This document shows, in pieces, positions 16,257 to 23,487 of a stretch of DNA of 37,389 nucleotides; the stretch's first letter is position 1; the number at the start of each line of letters is the position of its first letter. A model generated the notes under the pieces. The model made no database searches and was not told the DNA's origin. It saw nothing but the letters and a program-made list of their open reading frames with translations. Source of the stretch: an uncultured Synechococcus sp. (GTDB taxonomy: Bacteria; Cyanobacteriota; Cyanobacteriia; Phormidesmidales; Phormidesmidaceae). The stretch is from assembly GCA_937911865.1 (NCBI GenBank), contig CALDSK010000047.1, positions 1 to 37,389 of the forward strand, given 5' to 3'. A program made the translations under genes and the position numbers.

Positions 16257-17789
16257 ATGATTCTTCCAGACTTTGAAACTTTTTGCAGCCTCGCTGAACA
16301 GGGAAACTTTGTGCCGGTCTACCAGGAATGGGTAGCCGACCTAGACACGCCTGTTTCTGCCTGGTACAAAGTTTGTGCCGGTCAGCCCTATAGCTTTTTG
16401 TTGGAGTCGGTAGAAGGAGGAGAAACCCTCGGTCGCTACAGCTTTCTAGGCTGTGATCCGCTTTGGGTGCTGGAGTCGAAAGGGGCTACAACGACCCAAA
16501 CTTTTCGAGACGCTAGTCAGGAAATCCTAGAAGGCAATCCGTTCGACGTTTTGCAAGATTGCCTGGCAACGTTGAAGCCTGTCCAGCTACCGCAATTGCC
16601 ACCTGGCATTGGTGGTCTCTTTGGGTTTTGGGGCTACGAGCTCATCAAATGGATTGAGCCAACGGTGACAACCCATGAGCGCAGTGACGCTGACTTGCCA
16701 GACGGCCTGTGGATGCAGGTGGATAACTTGCTGATTTTTGATCAGGTGAAGCGGAAGGTGTGGGCGATCGCCTATGCAGATTTGCGCGATCAGTCTGTCG
16801 ACATTCGAGCCGCTTATGAGGGAGCGTGCGATCGCGTTCAAAACCTCGTAACCAAACTCCGCGCACCGCTCAGCGAAAAGGACACCCTGCTTAAGTGGAC
16901 CTCCCCCGAAACCAGCAGCGCTCCACCGTTGGAGTACACCAGCAACCGTACGCCCGCAGAATTCTGTGAGAGTGTTGAACAGGCCAAAGCCTATATCCGC
17001 GCCGGTGATATTTTTCAGGTGGTGATTTCTCAACGGCTGCAGGCTAGCTACAGCGGTAATCCTTTCGACCTGTATCGCTCTTTAAGGCTGGTGAATCCGT
17101 CTCCCTACATGTGCTACTTCAACTTCAACGGCTGGCAGCTGATTGGCTCTAGCCCCGAAGTGATGGTAAAAGCGACTCAGATGGGTGCCAATAAGCCTAT
17201 GCAGGCGACACTTCGCCCGATTGCAGGCACTCGGCCTAGAGGCAAAACCCCATTGGAAGACGCTGAGTACGCAGCCGATCTGCTGGCGGATCCAAAAGAG
17301 ATTGCCGAGCATGTAATGCTAGTAGACTTGGGTCGTAATGATTTAGGGCGCGTCTGCACTAGCGGCACGGTAGAAGTAGACGAACTCATGGTGATAGAAA
17401 ACTATTCCCATGTAATGCACATCGTCAGCAACGTGGTCGGTGACCTTGCACCCGACAAAACGGCCTGGGATTTACTCAAGGCCAGCTTCCCTGCGGGGAC
17501 CGTCAGCGGCGCGCCAAAAATCCGCGCGATGCAGATCATTAAAGAGCTAGAGCCCGACTACCGAGGGCCTTATTCTGGTGTCTATGGCTACTACGACTTT
17601 GAAGGCCAGCTGAACAGCGCAATTACAATCCGTACGATGGTCGTACAGGCCGCAGAAGATGGTAGCCAGACAATTAGCGTGCAGGCTGGCGCTGGTTTGG
17701 TCGCAGACTCAGTGCCTGAAAGTGAGTTTCAAGAGACCTTGAACAAAGCGAAAGGCATGCTAGAAGCCGTCCGATGTTTGAAGGGATAA
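16257..17789 (+). CDS. trpE: anthranilate synthase component I TrpE
   Basis: Converts chorismate plus ammonia (from the TrpG glutaminase) to anthranilate, the first step of tryptophan synthesis. The 510-residue protein carries the N-terminal feedback region with PYSFLLESVEGGETLGRYSF, where the LLES element is the known tryptophan-binding motif. The chorismate-binding domain includes DIFQVVISQRL, SPSPYM-like NPSPYMCYFNF, IAGTRPRG, HVMLVDLGRNDLGRV, SFPAGTVSGAPKIRAM and IQAGAG-like VQAGAGLVADSVPESE. TrpG is not in the window. ATG at 16257. Its own promoter should lie in 16177-16256. Confidence 0.96.
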   Translation: MILPDFETFCSLAEQGNFVPVYQEWVADLDTPVSAWYKVCAGQPYSFLLESVEGGETLGRYSFLGCDPLWVLESKGATTTQTFRDASQEILEGNPFDVLQDCLATLKPVQLPQLPPGIGGLFGFWGYELIKWIEPTVTTHERSDADLPDGLWMQVDNLLIFDQVKRKVWAIAYADLRDQSVDIRAAYEGACDRVQNLVTKLRAPLSEKDTLLKWTSPETSSAPPLEYTSNRTPAEFCESVEQAKAYIRAGDIFQVVISQRLQASYSGNPFDLYRSLRLVNPSPYMCYFNFNGWQLIGSSPEVMVKATQMGANKPMQATLRPIAGTRPRGKTPLEDAEYAADLLADPKEIAEHVMLVDLGRNDLGRVCTSGTVEVDELMVIENYSHVMHIVSNVVGDLAPDKTAWDLLKASFPAGTVSGAPKIRAMQIIKELEPDYRGPYSGVYGYYDFEGQLNSAITIRTMVVQAAEDGSQTISVQAGAGLVADSVPESEFQETLNKAKGMLEAVRCLKG

Positions 17790-17834
17790 GCTGGAATTAT
17801 TCTTGTCCACCTAGAGCCACTTCTAGGTTTTCTA

Positions 17835-17882
17835 CGTTTTGGGGCAATGGCGTTTTGGGGCAATGGCGTTTTGGGGCAATAG
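17835..17882. repeat. 16-bp tandem repeat, three copies
   Basis: CGTTTTGGGGCAATGG at 17835-17850 and 17851-17866, then the same with one change (ATAG at the end) at 17867-17882. It lies in the gap between trpE and mutY, which converge. A weak hairpin of arms CCTAGA/TCTAGG (17810-17827) just before it may serve as the trpE terminator. Confidence 0.92.
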
Positions 17883-17939
17883 TAAGAGCGTCCCCTTCCA
17901 AAAGGGCATCAGCGAAGCAGTCGAATCGAGTGATTTAGC

Positions 17940-18038
17940 ATGGCAACAGGAACGATAATCGTTATCATTCTTGGGATTCTAGCTTATGTGTTGCTGATGT
18001 TTTGCTCTGCCTGCTCACGCATTGCTGCAATGATTTGA
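17940..18038 (+). CDS. possible 32-residue membrane peptide overlapping the 3' end of mutY (antisense)
   Basis: ATG at 17940 opens a frame of 32 codons to TGA. The peptide starts MATGTIIVIILGILAYVLLM, one clear transmembrane helix, and ends CSACSRIAAMI. It matches none of the small photosystem or cytochrome b6f subunits I know. The second half runs antisense to the last codons of mutY, and there is no obvious ribosome-binding site upstream. Hydrophobic short frames arise by chance, so this is only a candidate. Confidence 0.25.
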   Translation: MATGTIIVIILGILAYVLLMFCSACSRIAAMI

Positions 18039-19198
18039 CTATTTGCTTTGGGAAACGGATATTCGTCAATTTCATCTAGCGTGACCCATTTTACTTCGTC
18101 GCATTCGATAGGTTTGGGATCACCGCTAAGGTGCTTGCAGTTAAATACGTTGAGCGTCACTTTGAAGTGAGTGTAGGCATGTTCGATAGTAATGAGCCGA
18201 TCGCCTACTTCAATCTCAATGTCTAGCTCCTCTTTTATCTCGCGACTGACGCAGTCTTCTACGGTTTCTTCGGGTTCAATTTTGCCACCTGGAAATTCCC
18301 ACAGGCCGCCTAGCAAGCCTTCTTGCTTGCGCCGGTCGATGAGTATTTTACCCTGCTCGTCAGTAATGACGGCAACACCGATTTGCTTGTGAGGAAGAGG
18401 CTTGCGAGATTCTGTCATGGGAAAACGGGATACTGCATTTTGATTGTACGCCGCGCACCTGCTTTGCCAGGGGCATAGTAAGCAGGCAGGATTGTGACGT
18501 GTGCACAGGGTTGCACCGAGGTCCATAATGGCCTGGTTGAAGTCTCTAGGCTGCTGACGATCTACCAGTTGCTCAGAGAGCTTCCACAGCTGATTAAGGG
18601 CTTTATTCGGTACGGCTGGAAAGGCAACAAGGCGAGCGAGCACCCGTTTTACATTGCCATCAAGGATCGCGACCGGTAGGTTGAATGCAGCGCTAAGGAT
18701 GCCGCCTGCGGTGGTGCGGCCAATGCCTTTAAGGGCGATCGCCCTCTCCAACGTTTGCGGAAACTCGCCATCGAACTCACTGATGACCTGCTGCGCGGCG
18801 CTGTGCAAATTCCTCGCCCTAGCGTAGTACCCCAACCCTTCCCACAGCTTTAATACCTGCTGCTGCTGCGCCTTGGCCAGAGCTTGAACTGTCGGAAAAG
18901 CCTTCAACCACCGCTCGTAGTACGGAATGACCGTTTTAACCTGCGTTTGCTGTAGCATAATCTCCGAAATCCAGATTGCATAGGGATCTCGGGTGCGTCG
19001 CCAGGGTAAATCTCTACCTTGAGTGGCGTACCAGCTGAGAAGCGATCGCCGCAACTCTTGTACCGTTTCCTCAGACAGCACAAAACTCGACGGAGAAGAC
19101 TCCATCGAGCTCTGGTTTGTCGAGTTTTTATTTTGCGAGCTTACTGCTTTCGGCTTCTGGCTAGGACCTCTTTTGCGATCAGCCCGTTTGCCCGTCAT
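17984..19198 (-). CDS. mutY: A/G-specific adenine DNA glycosylase MutY with C-terminal Nudix domain
   Basis: Removes adenine mispaired with 8-oxoguanine. The catalytic domain has E79 in WISEIMLQQTQV, the helix-hairpin-helix KGIGRTTAGGIL, catalytic D180 in AILDGNV, and a [4Fe-4S] site C232-x6-C239-x2-C242-x5-C248. The C-terminal domain (about 272-395), which in MutY recognises 8-oxoG, here keeps an almost complete Nudix box at about 304-327 (GKIEPEE...REIKEELDI) with D in place of the usual final G. The first 35 residues are Lys/Ser/Gln-rich and probably disordered, so the true start could be a later Met at residue 32. It converges with trpE. Confidence 0.95.
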   Translation of the reverse strand: MTGKRADRKRGPSQKPKAVSSQNKNSTNQSSMESSPSSFVLSEETVQELRRSLLSWYATQGRDLPWRRTRDPYAIWISEIMLQQTQVKTVIPYYERWLKAFPTVQALAKAQQQQVLKLWEGLGYYARARNLHSAAQQVISEFDGEFPQTLERAIALKGIGRTTAGGILSAAFNLPVAILDGNVKRVLARLVAFPAVPNKALNQLWKLSEQLVDRQQPRDFNQAIMDLGATLCTRHNPACLLCPWQSRCAAYNQNAVSRFPMTESRKPLPHKQIGVAVITDEQGKILIDRRKQEGLLGGLWEFPGGKIEPEETVEDCVSREIKEELDIEIEVGDRLITIEHAYTHFKVTLNVFNCKHLSGDPKPIECDEVKWVTLDEIDEYPFPKANSQIIAAMREQAEQNISNT

Positions 19199-19204
19199 AA
19201 CAGG

Positions 19205-19561
19205 CTATGCCTGCTCATCTTCAGCGGTCTCTTCATCAAAAAAGTTAGTGCTAAAGCGCTCTTCAAAGGCCAAACGCTGCTCAGCGCCGCGTAAGAAGTA
19301 GCCACTCATCATCGCAGAAGCCAACAGGCGGCCTAAGTTCTCACGATTGGTGGTGACTGATACGTCAAATTGGCCAGAGGGTAGACCACCGAGTAAGCCA
19401 ATGACGTTGTGCTCCATTACCTGCATCACATCGTTGGAATCTGGACGCGATAGTTGAGTGATGGTATCGGGATCCATCGTCTTGACATACTGAAGGAGAG
19501 GATTTTCTGTCATAGATTTTGAATCCGTAAATTCTGGAATCTGACCGGTTACTTCATCCAT
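19205..19561 (-). CDS. DUF760 domain protein, cyanobacteria/plastid type
   Basis: 118 residues. NPLLQYVKTMDPDTITQLSR, VMEHNVIGLLGGLP, and TTNRENLGRLLASAMMSGYF followed by LRGAEQRLAFE are the conserved blocks of DUF760, a family restricted to cyanobacteria and plants, with no established biochemical role. An acidic C-terminal tail (FFDEETAEDEQA) follows. The ATG at 19561 is used, with a second ATG at residue 17 also possible. It ends only six bases before the mutY start on the same strand, so the two may be co-transcribed. Confidence 0.88.
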   Translation of the reverse strand: MDEVTGQIPEFTDSKSMTENPLLQYVKTMDPDTITQLSRPDSNDVMQVMEHNVIGLLGGLPSGQFDVSVTTNRENLGRLLASAMMSGYFLRGAEQRLAFEERFSTNFFDEETAEDEQA

Positions 19562-19871
19562 GCTGTTACCTTCTATTGATCGTTTTAGAATGCGATTCTA
19601 AAAAAGGGTCGCTATATGTTTCGTAAGACTACTTTAGCAAGCTGCCAAAGTCGCGTGTATGGGGATAAACCGAATGGAAAACCGAACAGTACTGCTACCA
19701 GGCATTGGGTGCCCCATTTTCAGGTAAAAAGTTAATGAAGATGATAAAAAGTAACCTGTCGTACTCTTTCGCCTCATTAACTCGCTTGAGTCCACCGATG
19801 AACTCGCTTGATGAACTAGCCCGATGAACCTGCCTAATGAACCTACCTGATGAGCTAACCGTGAGCTGAGC
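19562..19871. other. intergenic region between ferredoxin and DUF760 genes
   Basis: 310 bases, both neighbours on minus. The right third is a 13-bp tandem array (19797-19873, separate entry). The left part should hold the DUF760-mutY promoter, but I cannot mark a reliable -35/-10 pair. No small gene is evident. Confidence 0.55.
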
Positions 19872-19873
19872 CT
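19797..19873. repeat. 13-bp degenerate tandem array, about six copies
   Basis: Successive units at 19797, 19810, 19823, 19836, 19849 and 19861 read GATGAACTCGCTT, GATGAACTAGCCC, GATGAACCTGCCT, AATGAACCTACCT, GATGAGCTAACC and GTGAGCTGAGCCT. The period is 13, with one 12-base unit. The last unit overlaps the stop codon of the ferredoxin gene (complement of 19872-19874). The divergence between copies suggests an old array or one under some constraint. Confidence 0.85.
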
Positions 19874-20114
19874 ACCAGGTTGGATCGTCCATCATACTGA
19901 TATCAATATGATCCGTACCTTTGGGCACAGCTGTCATGCAGGCCAAGACGATCTCCTCTTCACCTGTCATTTCTACTTCACAGGCATGACATGAGCCCAT
20001 CAAACACCCTGTAGAAATGTGGACACCCGCACGAGCTGCAACCTTTAAAAGAGGCTCTCCAGCCTGCGCACTGATAGTTACATTGTCAGGCAAGAAGCGA
20101 ATGCTAACCGTCAT
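19872..20114 (-). CDS. small [2Fe-2S] ferredoxin-like protein
   Basis: 80 residues from the ATG at 20114. The open frame begins nine bases earlier at a GTG, which is less likely. The cysteine spacing C37-x4-C42-x2-C45-x13-C59 in TGCLMGSCHACEVEM and LACM is that of plant/bacterial-type [2Fe-2S] ferredoxins. The N-terminal beta strands (MTVSIRFLPDNVTISAQAGE) fit the beta-grasp fold. It is shorter than photosynthetic ferredoxin (about 97 aa) and lacks its C-terminal part, so it is a divergent, probably dedicated electron carrier or cluster protein. It lies downstream of the DUF2470 gene on the same strand, 105 bases away. Its partner is unknown. Confidence 0.88.
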   Translation of the reverse strand: MTVSIRFLPDNVTISAQAGEPLLKVAARAGVHISTGCLMGSCHACEVEMTGEEEIVLACMTAVPKGTDHIDISMMDDPTW

Positions 20115-20150
20115 AGATGACACTGTTTTGAAATAAATTTAAAGGTAAGC

Positions 20151-20195
20151 GCTGAGAAGACGAGGGCTGAGAAGATAATCGCTGAGGATATGCTC
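20151..20195. repeat. 15-bp degenerate tandem repeat, three copies
   Basis: Units start at 20151, 20166 and 20181: GCTGAGAAGACGAGG, GCTGAGAAGATAATC, GCTGAGGATATGCTC. They occupy the middle of the 105-base gap between the DUF2470 and ferredoxin genes. Confidence 0.85.
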
Positions 20196-20219
20196 GCGAA
20201 AGCCAGGAGAGGCAGCATA

Positions 20220-20522
20220 TCAGTCTTTGAGCATAGCCACGAGGGTGGTGTGTGCATCTGCGGCGTCTTTGAGCTCGTGATCAAAAACGACACGTACCGG
20301 TAGCGTTTCTCCTTCGACTTCAGCGGTTAAATCCATGCCTTGGTTGTCGATGGCCGTGAGCGTTGCCGCTGTGGCTGCGGTTTGCTTGCCGTAGCGCTGA
20401 GCGTAGGTGAGAACGGCCGCCGCGTGGTCTTTGTTCATGTGTTTGCAAATGCGATCGCTCACTTTGCCATCAATTGTCTCTGACTTTTTTCCTGTTTTGT
20501 TTTCTGCTTTATTTTCAGGCAT
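20220..20522 (-). CDS. DUF2470 domain protein
   Basis: 100 residues. The ATG at 20522 is preferred because AGAAGGA lies just upstream on the minus strand. A charged N-terminal lead (MPENKAENKTGKKSETI) precedes the DUF2470 domain: VSDRICKHMNKDHAAAVLTY, the H-x-N-x-DH signature, then LTAIDNQGMDLTAEVEG and VRVVFDHELKDAADAHTTLV. DUF2470 also forms the C-terminal haem-associated part of HugZ-type haem-utilisation proteins and of some flavin-reductase-like proteins. The stand-alone form has no fixed role. It precedes the ferredoxin gene, and the unknown gene at 20622 diverges from it. Confidence 0.88.
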   Translation of the reverse strand: MPENKAENKTGKKSETIDGKVSDRICKHMNKDHAAAVLTYAQRYGKQTAATAATLTAIDNQGMDLTAEVEGETLPVRVVFDHELKDAADAHTTLVAMLKD

Positions 20523-20621
20523 AGCTTCCTTCTCGCGTTCTCTCACCGTATAGTTAGCGTGGCAATAGCTGGCCTGTTGCTACGGGCCCATTGCTATAAA
20601 TGATACGATACGCTACTTTTT

Positions 20622-20999
20622 ATGACCGCTCATTCTCAGTCGCGATCGCTTAACACCTCAGCCCATCCCTGGCCAACCGGTTATCTATTTGAAAGCCCTG
20701 GTGCTCATCTAACCTATCGAGTCGTTGGCCCCTGCTGCCGCTTGTATGATCGCGAGCAGCTGCCCTGGCCCTGCTGTCGGATTCAATGGCACAGCAAAGA
20801 ACCTAGCTGGCGGCGGATTGGCCGACGTTTCATTGCTGACTTGTCCACCCGCAAGCATCCCTCCTACTGCGTCGAAATCGTTGGGCAAAGCTATCGCAGT
20901 AAGCCGATTATTATGACGCTTTATACCTTTGAGCTGTCTGCGCAGCAGCGCGACTGGTGGCACACAAAGCGACTTCACCCCAAAGAAGCAGAGCAGTGA
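20622..20999 (+). CDS. hypothetical protein, 125 aa
   Basis: Open frame from ATG 20622 to 20999, divergent from the DUF2470 gene with about 100 bases between starts. The product is basic and rich in Trp, Tyr, Arg and Cys, for example PWPTGYLFESPGAHLTYRVVG, IQWHSKEPSWRRIGRRF and YTFELSAQQRDWWHTKR. It has no membrane segment or known motif. I do not recognise it. The residue mix looks like a genuine compact protein rather than noise, but a weaker open frame exists on the other strand (20709-20978). Confidence 0.5.
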   Translation: MTAHSQSRSLNTSAHPWPTGYLFESPGAHLTYRVVGPCCRLYDREQLPWPCCRIQWHSKEPSWRRIGRRFIADLSTRKHPSYCVEIVGQSYRSKPIIMTLYTFELSAQQRDWWHTKRLHPKEAEQ

Positions 21000-21063
21000 T
21001 GAAGACCAGCAGCAGCGTAGACCTGCCGCTATCTAGCCTGTTGAACCGGGATAAGTTCTGTTT

Positions 21064-21654
21064 TTATCTTCTATAGATATCGTCGATCTCGTCTGGAACT
21101 GTGACGTTGCAACCCTGGCGATACTCAGTGCCTGCCCAGGTTAAGACGCCGCACAGACTCGCTTGAGAAAAGTCAGCGTCGAAAAAGAGGGTATCGCGCA
21201 AGTCTGAACCGTTCAAAATAGTGCTGATCAAAATTGGCTGGTCGATGTATGACTCGCGCAAGTCGGTTTTGATCATAGAAGTGCCGGTCAGATCGGTATG
21301 GTCAAAAATGGCATAGCGCATATCGGACCCATCTAAGAACGCGCCGCGCAGACTGGCGTAGCCCAAATTGACGTCAATCAAGTTGGCGTCTTGTAGCTGG
21401 GCACCGTCCAGATTGGCATAGTAAAAGTTGGCCCCTTCCAGGTCGGCTCCGACCAAGTTTGCGCCTGAGAGATCCAGTCTTCTAAGGTCTGCTTCGTGCA
21501 GGTCGCATCCCGCACATTCGTTGGTTTGTATCAATCTTTCAATAGCCGCTTCGTCGGCGGCTTCGGCCGCAGGAACCATAGCAATCAGGCCGCCCAGAAG
21601 TGTGCCGACTGTGAAAGCGACCCTGCGAGGATCGCACTTACGAATTAAATCCAT
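21064..21654 (-). CDS. secreted pentapeptide-repeat protein
   Basis: 196 residues from the ATG at 21654, which places a normal signal peptide at the start (RRVAFTVGTLLGGLIAMVPAAEA, cleavage after AEA). The longer frame would add a Lys/Pro-rich lead arising from a CT-rich stretch. After a short ECAGCDL motif come pentapeptide repeats of the A(D/N)LXX type from about residue 50 to 160: LSGANLVGADLEGANFYYAN, then LDGAQLQDANL and so on. These fold as a right-handed quadrilateral beta helix. The tail has two Cys (LCGVL, QGCNV). The cyanobacterial members of this class are thylakoid-lumen or periplasmic, with no general activity known. The exact role is unassigned. Confidence 0.85.
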   Translation of the reverse strand: MDLIRKCDPRRVAFTVGTLLGGLIAMVPAAEAADEAAIERLIQTNECAGCDLHEADLRRLDLSGANLVGADLEGANFYYANLDGAQLQDANLIDVNLGYASLRGAFLDGSDMRYAIFDHTDLTGTSMIKTDLRESYIDQPILISTILNGSDLRDTLFFDADFSQASLCGVLTWAGTEYRQGCNVTVPDEIDDIYRR

Positions 21655-22080
21655 TATCTCTATATACATGAAACAGAGCGACTTCCAAGGCTTTTTCTTT
21701 GGCCCTTTTATCGGCCTTTTTACTGGCCTTTTTCCCATGGTGTCATCACACCCAGGAACGTGGCAAGCGACCTCTGAGAATTCTCTATGAACTGCTCAAG
21801 AATTTTTGATGCAGTTTGCCCCCTTCTCAACATACATTGGCGACAATTGATGTCCTGAAATAAAACGCTACTCACACAGTTGTTTTACGTATACCCTGAA
21901 TCTTGTTTTAAGGTGATTTGATTAATTTCACGGGTACTCTGTGAACTAGTTGAATCAACAAAAATCAATCTATTAGCTAAACGTACATAGCTGATAGTTA
22001 GGAACATCCTTCCTGTGTCAGGTGTGCAACGCAGACGCTGTCGCCAACCATGTGAAATCTACTATAAGGACATGCAGAAG
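21655..22080. other. divergent intergenic region between the pentapeptide-repeat and SLH-protein genes
   Basis: About 425 bases if the preferred starts are right. A CT-rich stretch at 21685-21740 has repeated GGCCTTTTT-like runs, and an AT-rich section at 21840-22000 probably holds the promoter of the SLH gene. A short frame at 21797 (24 codons) has no ribosome site. Nothing else is supported. Confidence 0.5.
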
Positions 22081-23376
22081 ATGAAATCACTCCAGTTTAC
22101 CCTCGCCGCTCTCGCTACGGCTGCGATCGCAATCAGTGCTCCTGTTGCAACGGCGCAAACAACTATCGAAGCAGCGCCTAAAGCGACGCCCACGCTCAGT
22201 GCTCAAAACGGTGCTCAAAACAAGCAGGCTATTGGTGCTCAAGAAGTCGATATGAGCCGCTTCATTCTATCGACCAACCCTACGAGCAACTTCGGGGGTA
22301 GACAGCGCTACGGTCTGATGATCATTGAGCAAAAGACGAACGCTCAGCCCTGCTACAGCACGTCTGGTTCTGCGCCAACGCAAGTGAATCCGCTGCTGAG
22401 TACCTTCGACTTTAGCGGTATTTGCGGCCGGGCAACAGATACTAACGGCTATGCGATTCGCGCAGCGGGTGAACAAATTCGTTACGACCCCGTCTTTGAA
22501 GAAGAAGATGGCGTGCTCGTTCTTTATGCTAAGCCTAGCCGCTTCTTGCGTGGCGCTGAAAAATTTGTCATTGGTCAAACGGATGGTATTTCGCCCACAG
22601 GTTACACCCAGGTCTTCCTGAAGCCTGGCTGGCGTCTAACTCGTAAGACGGTAGACGGCTCTCCTAAGGGCCTGATGTATCTCACCAACGATTTGACGGT
22701 TGCTGAACTCAGCGGTCAAGATGTAGCGATTGATCCGGGTACGGGTACGCCTGGTGGCGGTGTTGTGACCCCTCCTGGCGGCGGTACACCTGCACCTGCT
22801 AGCTTCCCCGATGCGCAAGGTGATATCTACGCCAGCGAAATCAACCGTGCGGTTCAGCTTGGCTTTATCTCCGGTTTTGCTGAAGACAATACTTTCCGTC
22901 CGCAATCTTCTCTGACTCGTGAGCAGATTGTCTCTATTGTGGTCGAAGGCTTGGGCATTACACCAGATGCGTCTGTTACATCCTCTGGCTTCTCGGATGT
23001 GACTGCTAGCCGCTGGAGTGCAGCAAAAATCAAGAAAGCTCAAGAGCTAGGCTTGGTTACCGGTGATGGCAACGGCACCTTTAGACCTGCCGATCAGGTA
23101 ACGCGAGCTGAGCTGATTGCGATTATGAACAAGGCCGCTCAGTACAAGAACGGCACGACGACGCTGGTTTCTAATCAGCCGGGTGGCGCTTTCACTGACA
23201 TCCAAGGTCACTGGGCGCAATCTGCGATTGCTGACCTGTCTGGATTCTGCGGCGTAGCCACACCGCTAAATGAGACCGGTAGCTCTTTCTATCCTGACCA
23301 GGCAGCTAAGCGCAACTACGCGGCAGCGGCTATGGTTCGGTTGATTGACTGCTCTCAAACTACGACAGCGCAGTAA
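22081..23376 (+). CDS. DUF3747 and S-layer-homology domain surface protein
   Basis: Exported cell-envelope protein. The ATG at 22081 (431 residues) gives a signal peptide (MKSLQFTLAALATAAIAISA...ATA-QT). The ATG at 22072 is also possible, and the frame extends further up with no supporting signal. Residues about 55-215 match the cyanobacterial DUF3747 domain: SRFILSTNPTSNFGGRQRYG, then QPCYSTSG, then FDFSGICGRATDTNGYAIR. A Gly/Pro/Thr linker follows (GTGTPGGGVVTPPGGGTPAP). Three SLH repeats end the protein: FPDAQGDIYASEINRAVQLG...FRPQSSLTREQ, FSDVTASRWSAAKIKKAQEL...FRPADQVTRAE, and FTDIQGHWAQSAI...FYPDQAAKR. SLH domains bind peptidoglycan-linked polymer and so anchor the protein to the wall. 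Confidence 0.92.
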   Translation: MKSLQFTLAALATAAIAISAPVATAQTTIEAAPKATPTLSAQNGAQNKQAIGAQEVDMSRFILSTNPTSNFGGRQRYGLMIIEQKTNAQPCYSTSGSAPTQVNPLLSTFDFSGICGRATDTNGYAIRAAGEQIRYDPVFEEEDGVLVLYAKPSRFLRGAEKFVIGQTDGISPTGYTQVFLKPGWRLTRKTVDGSPKGLMYLTNDLTVAELSGQDVAIDPGTGTPGGGVVTPPGGGTPAPASFPDAQGDIYASEINRAVQLGFISGFAEDNTFRPQSSLTREQIVSIVVEGLGITPDASVTSSGFSDVTASRWSAAKIKKAQELGLVTGDGNGTFRPADQVTRAELIAIMNKAAQYKNGTTTLVSNQPGGAFTDIQGHWAQSAIADLSGFCGVATPLNETGSSFYPDQAAKRNYAAAAMVRLIDCSQTTTAQ

Positions 23377-23420
23377 ATCAATTTGTCTGATGGACTGTTT
23401 TTCCGTGAGTAAGTAGCTTC

Positions 23421-23457
23421 AAAAGACCTGGTTAGAAAAACACTAGCCAGGTCTTTT
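23421..23457. terminator. terminator after the SLH gene, possibly bidirectional
   Basis: Arms 23421-23435 (AAAAGACCTGGTTAG) and 23443-23457 (CTAGCCAGGTCTTTT) form a 15-bp stem with one wobble pair and a seven-base loop, followed by TCTTTATT. The A-run on the left would serve the minus-strand methyltransferase gene that ends at 23488. Confidence 0.92.
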
Positions 23458-23487
23458 TCTTTATTGATACGTCTATCACTGTGGTGT

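Noticed and set aside
20111..20293. 60-codon minus-strand frame between the ferredoxin and DUF2470 genes
   Set aside because: It is generated by the 15-bp repeat and overlaps both real genes in another frame.
20709..20978. 89-codon minus-strand frame opposite the 125-aa gene
   Set aside because: No start signal and lower coding quality than the plus-strand frame. Kept only as a caveat.
21655..21738. N-terminal extension of the pentapeptide-repeat protein
   Set aside because: The added Lys/Pro-rich residues come from a CT-rich repeat and would bury the signal peptide.
21797..21871. 24-codon frame upstream of the SLH gene
   Set aside because: No ribosome site and no recognisable feature.
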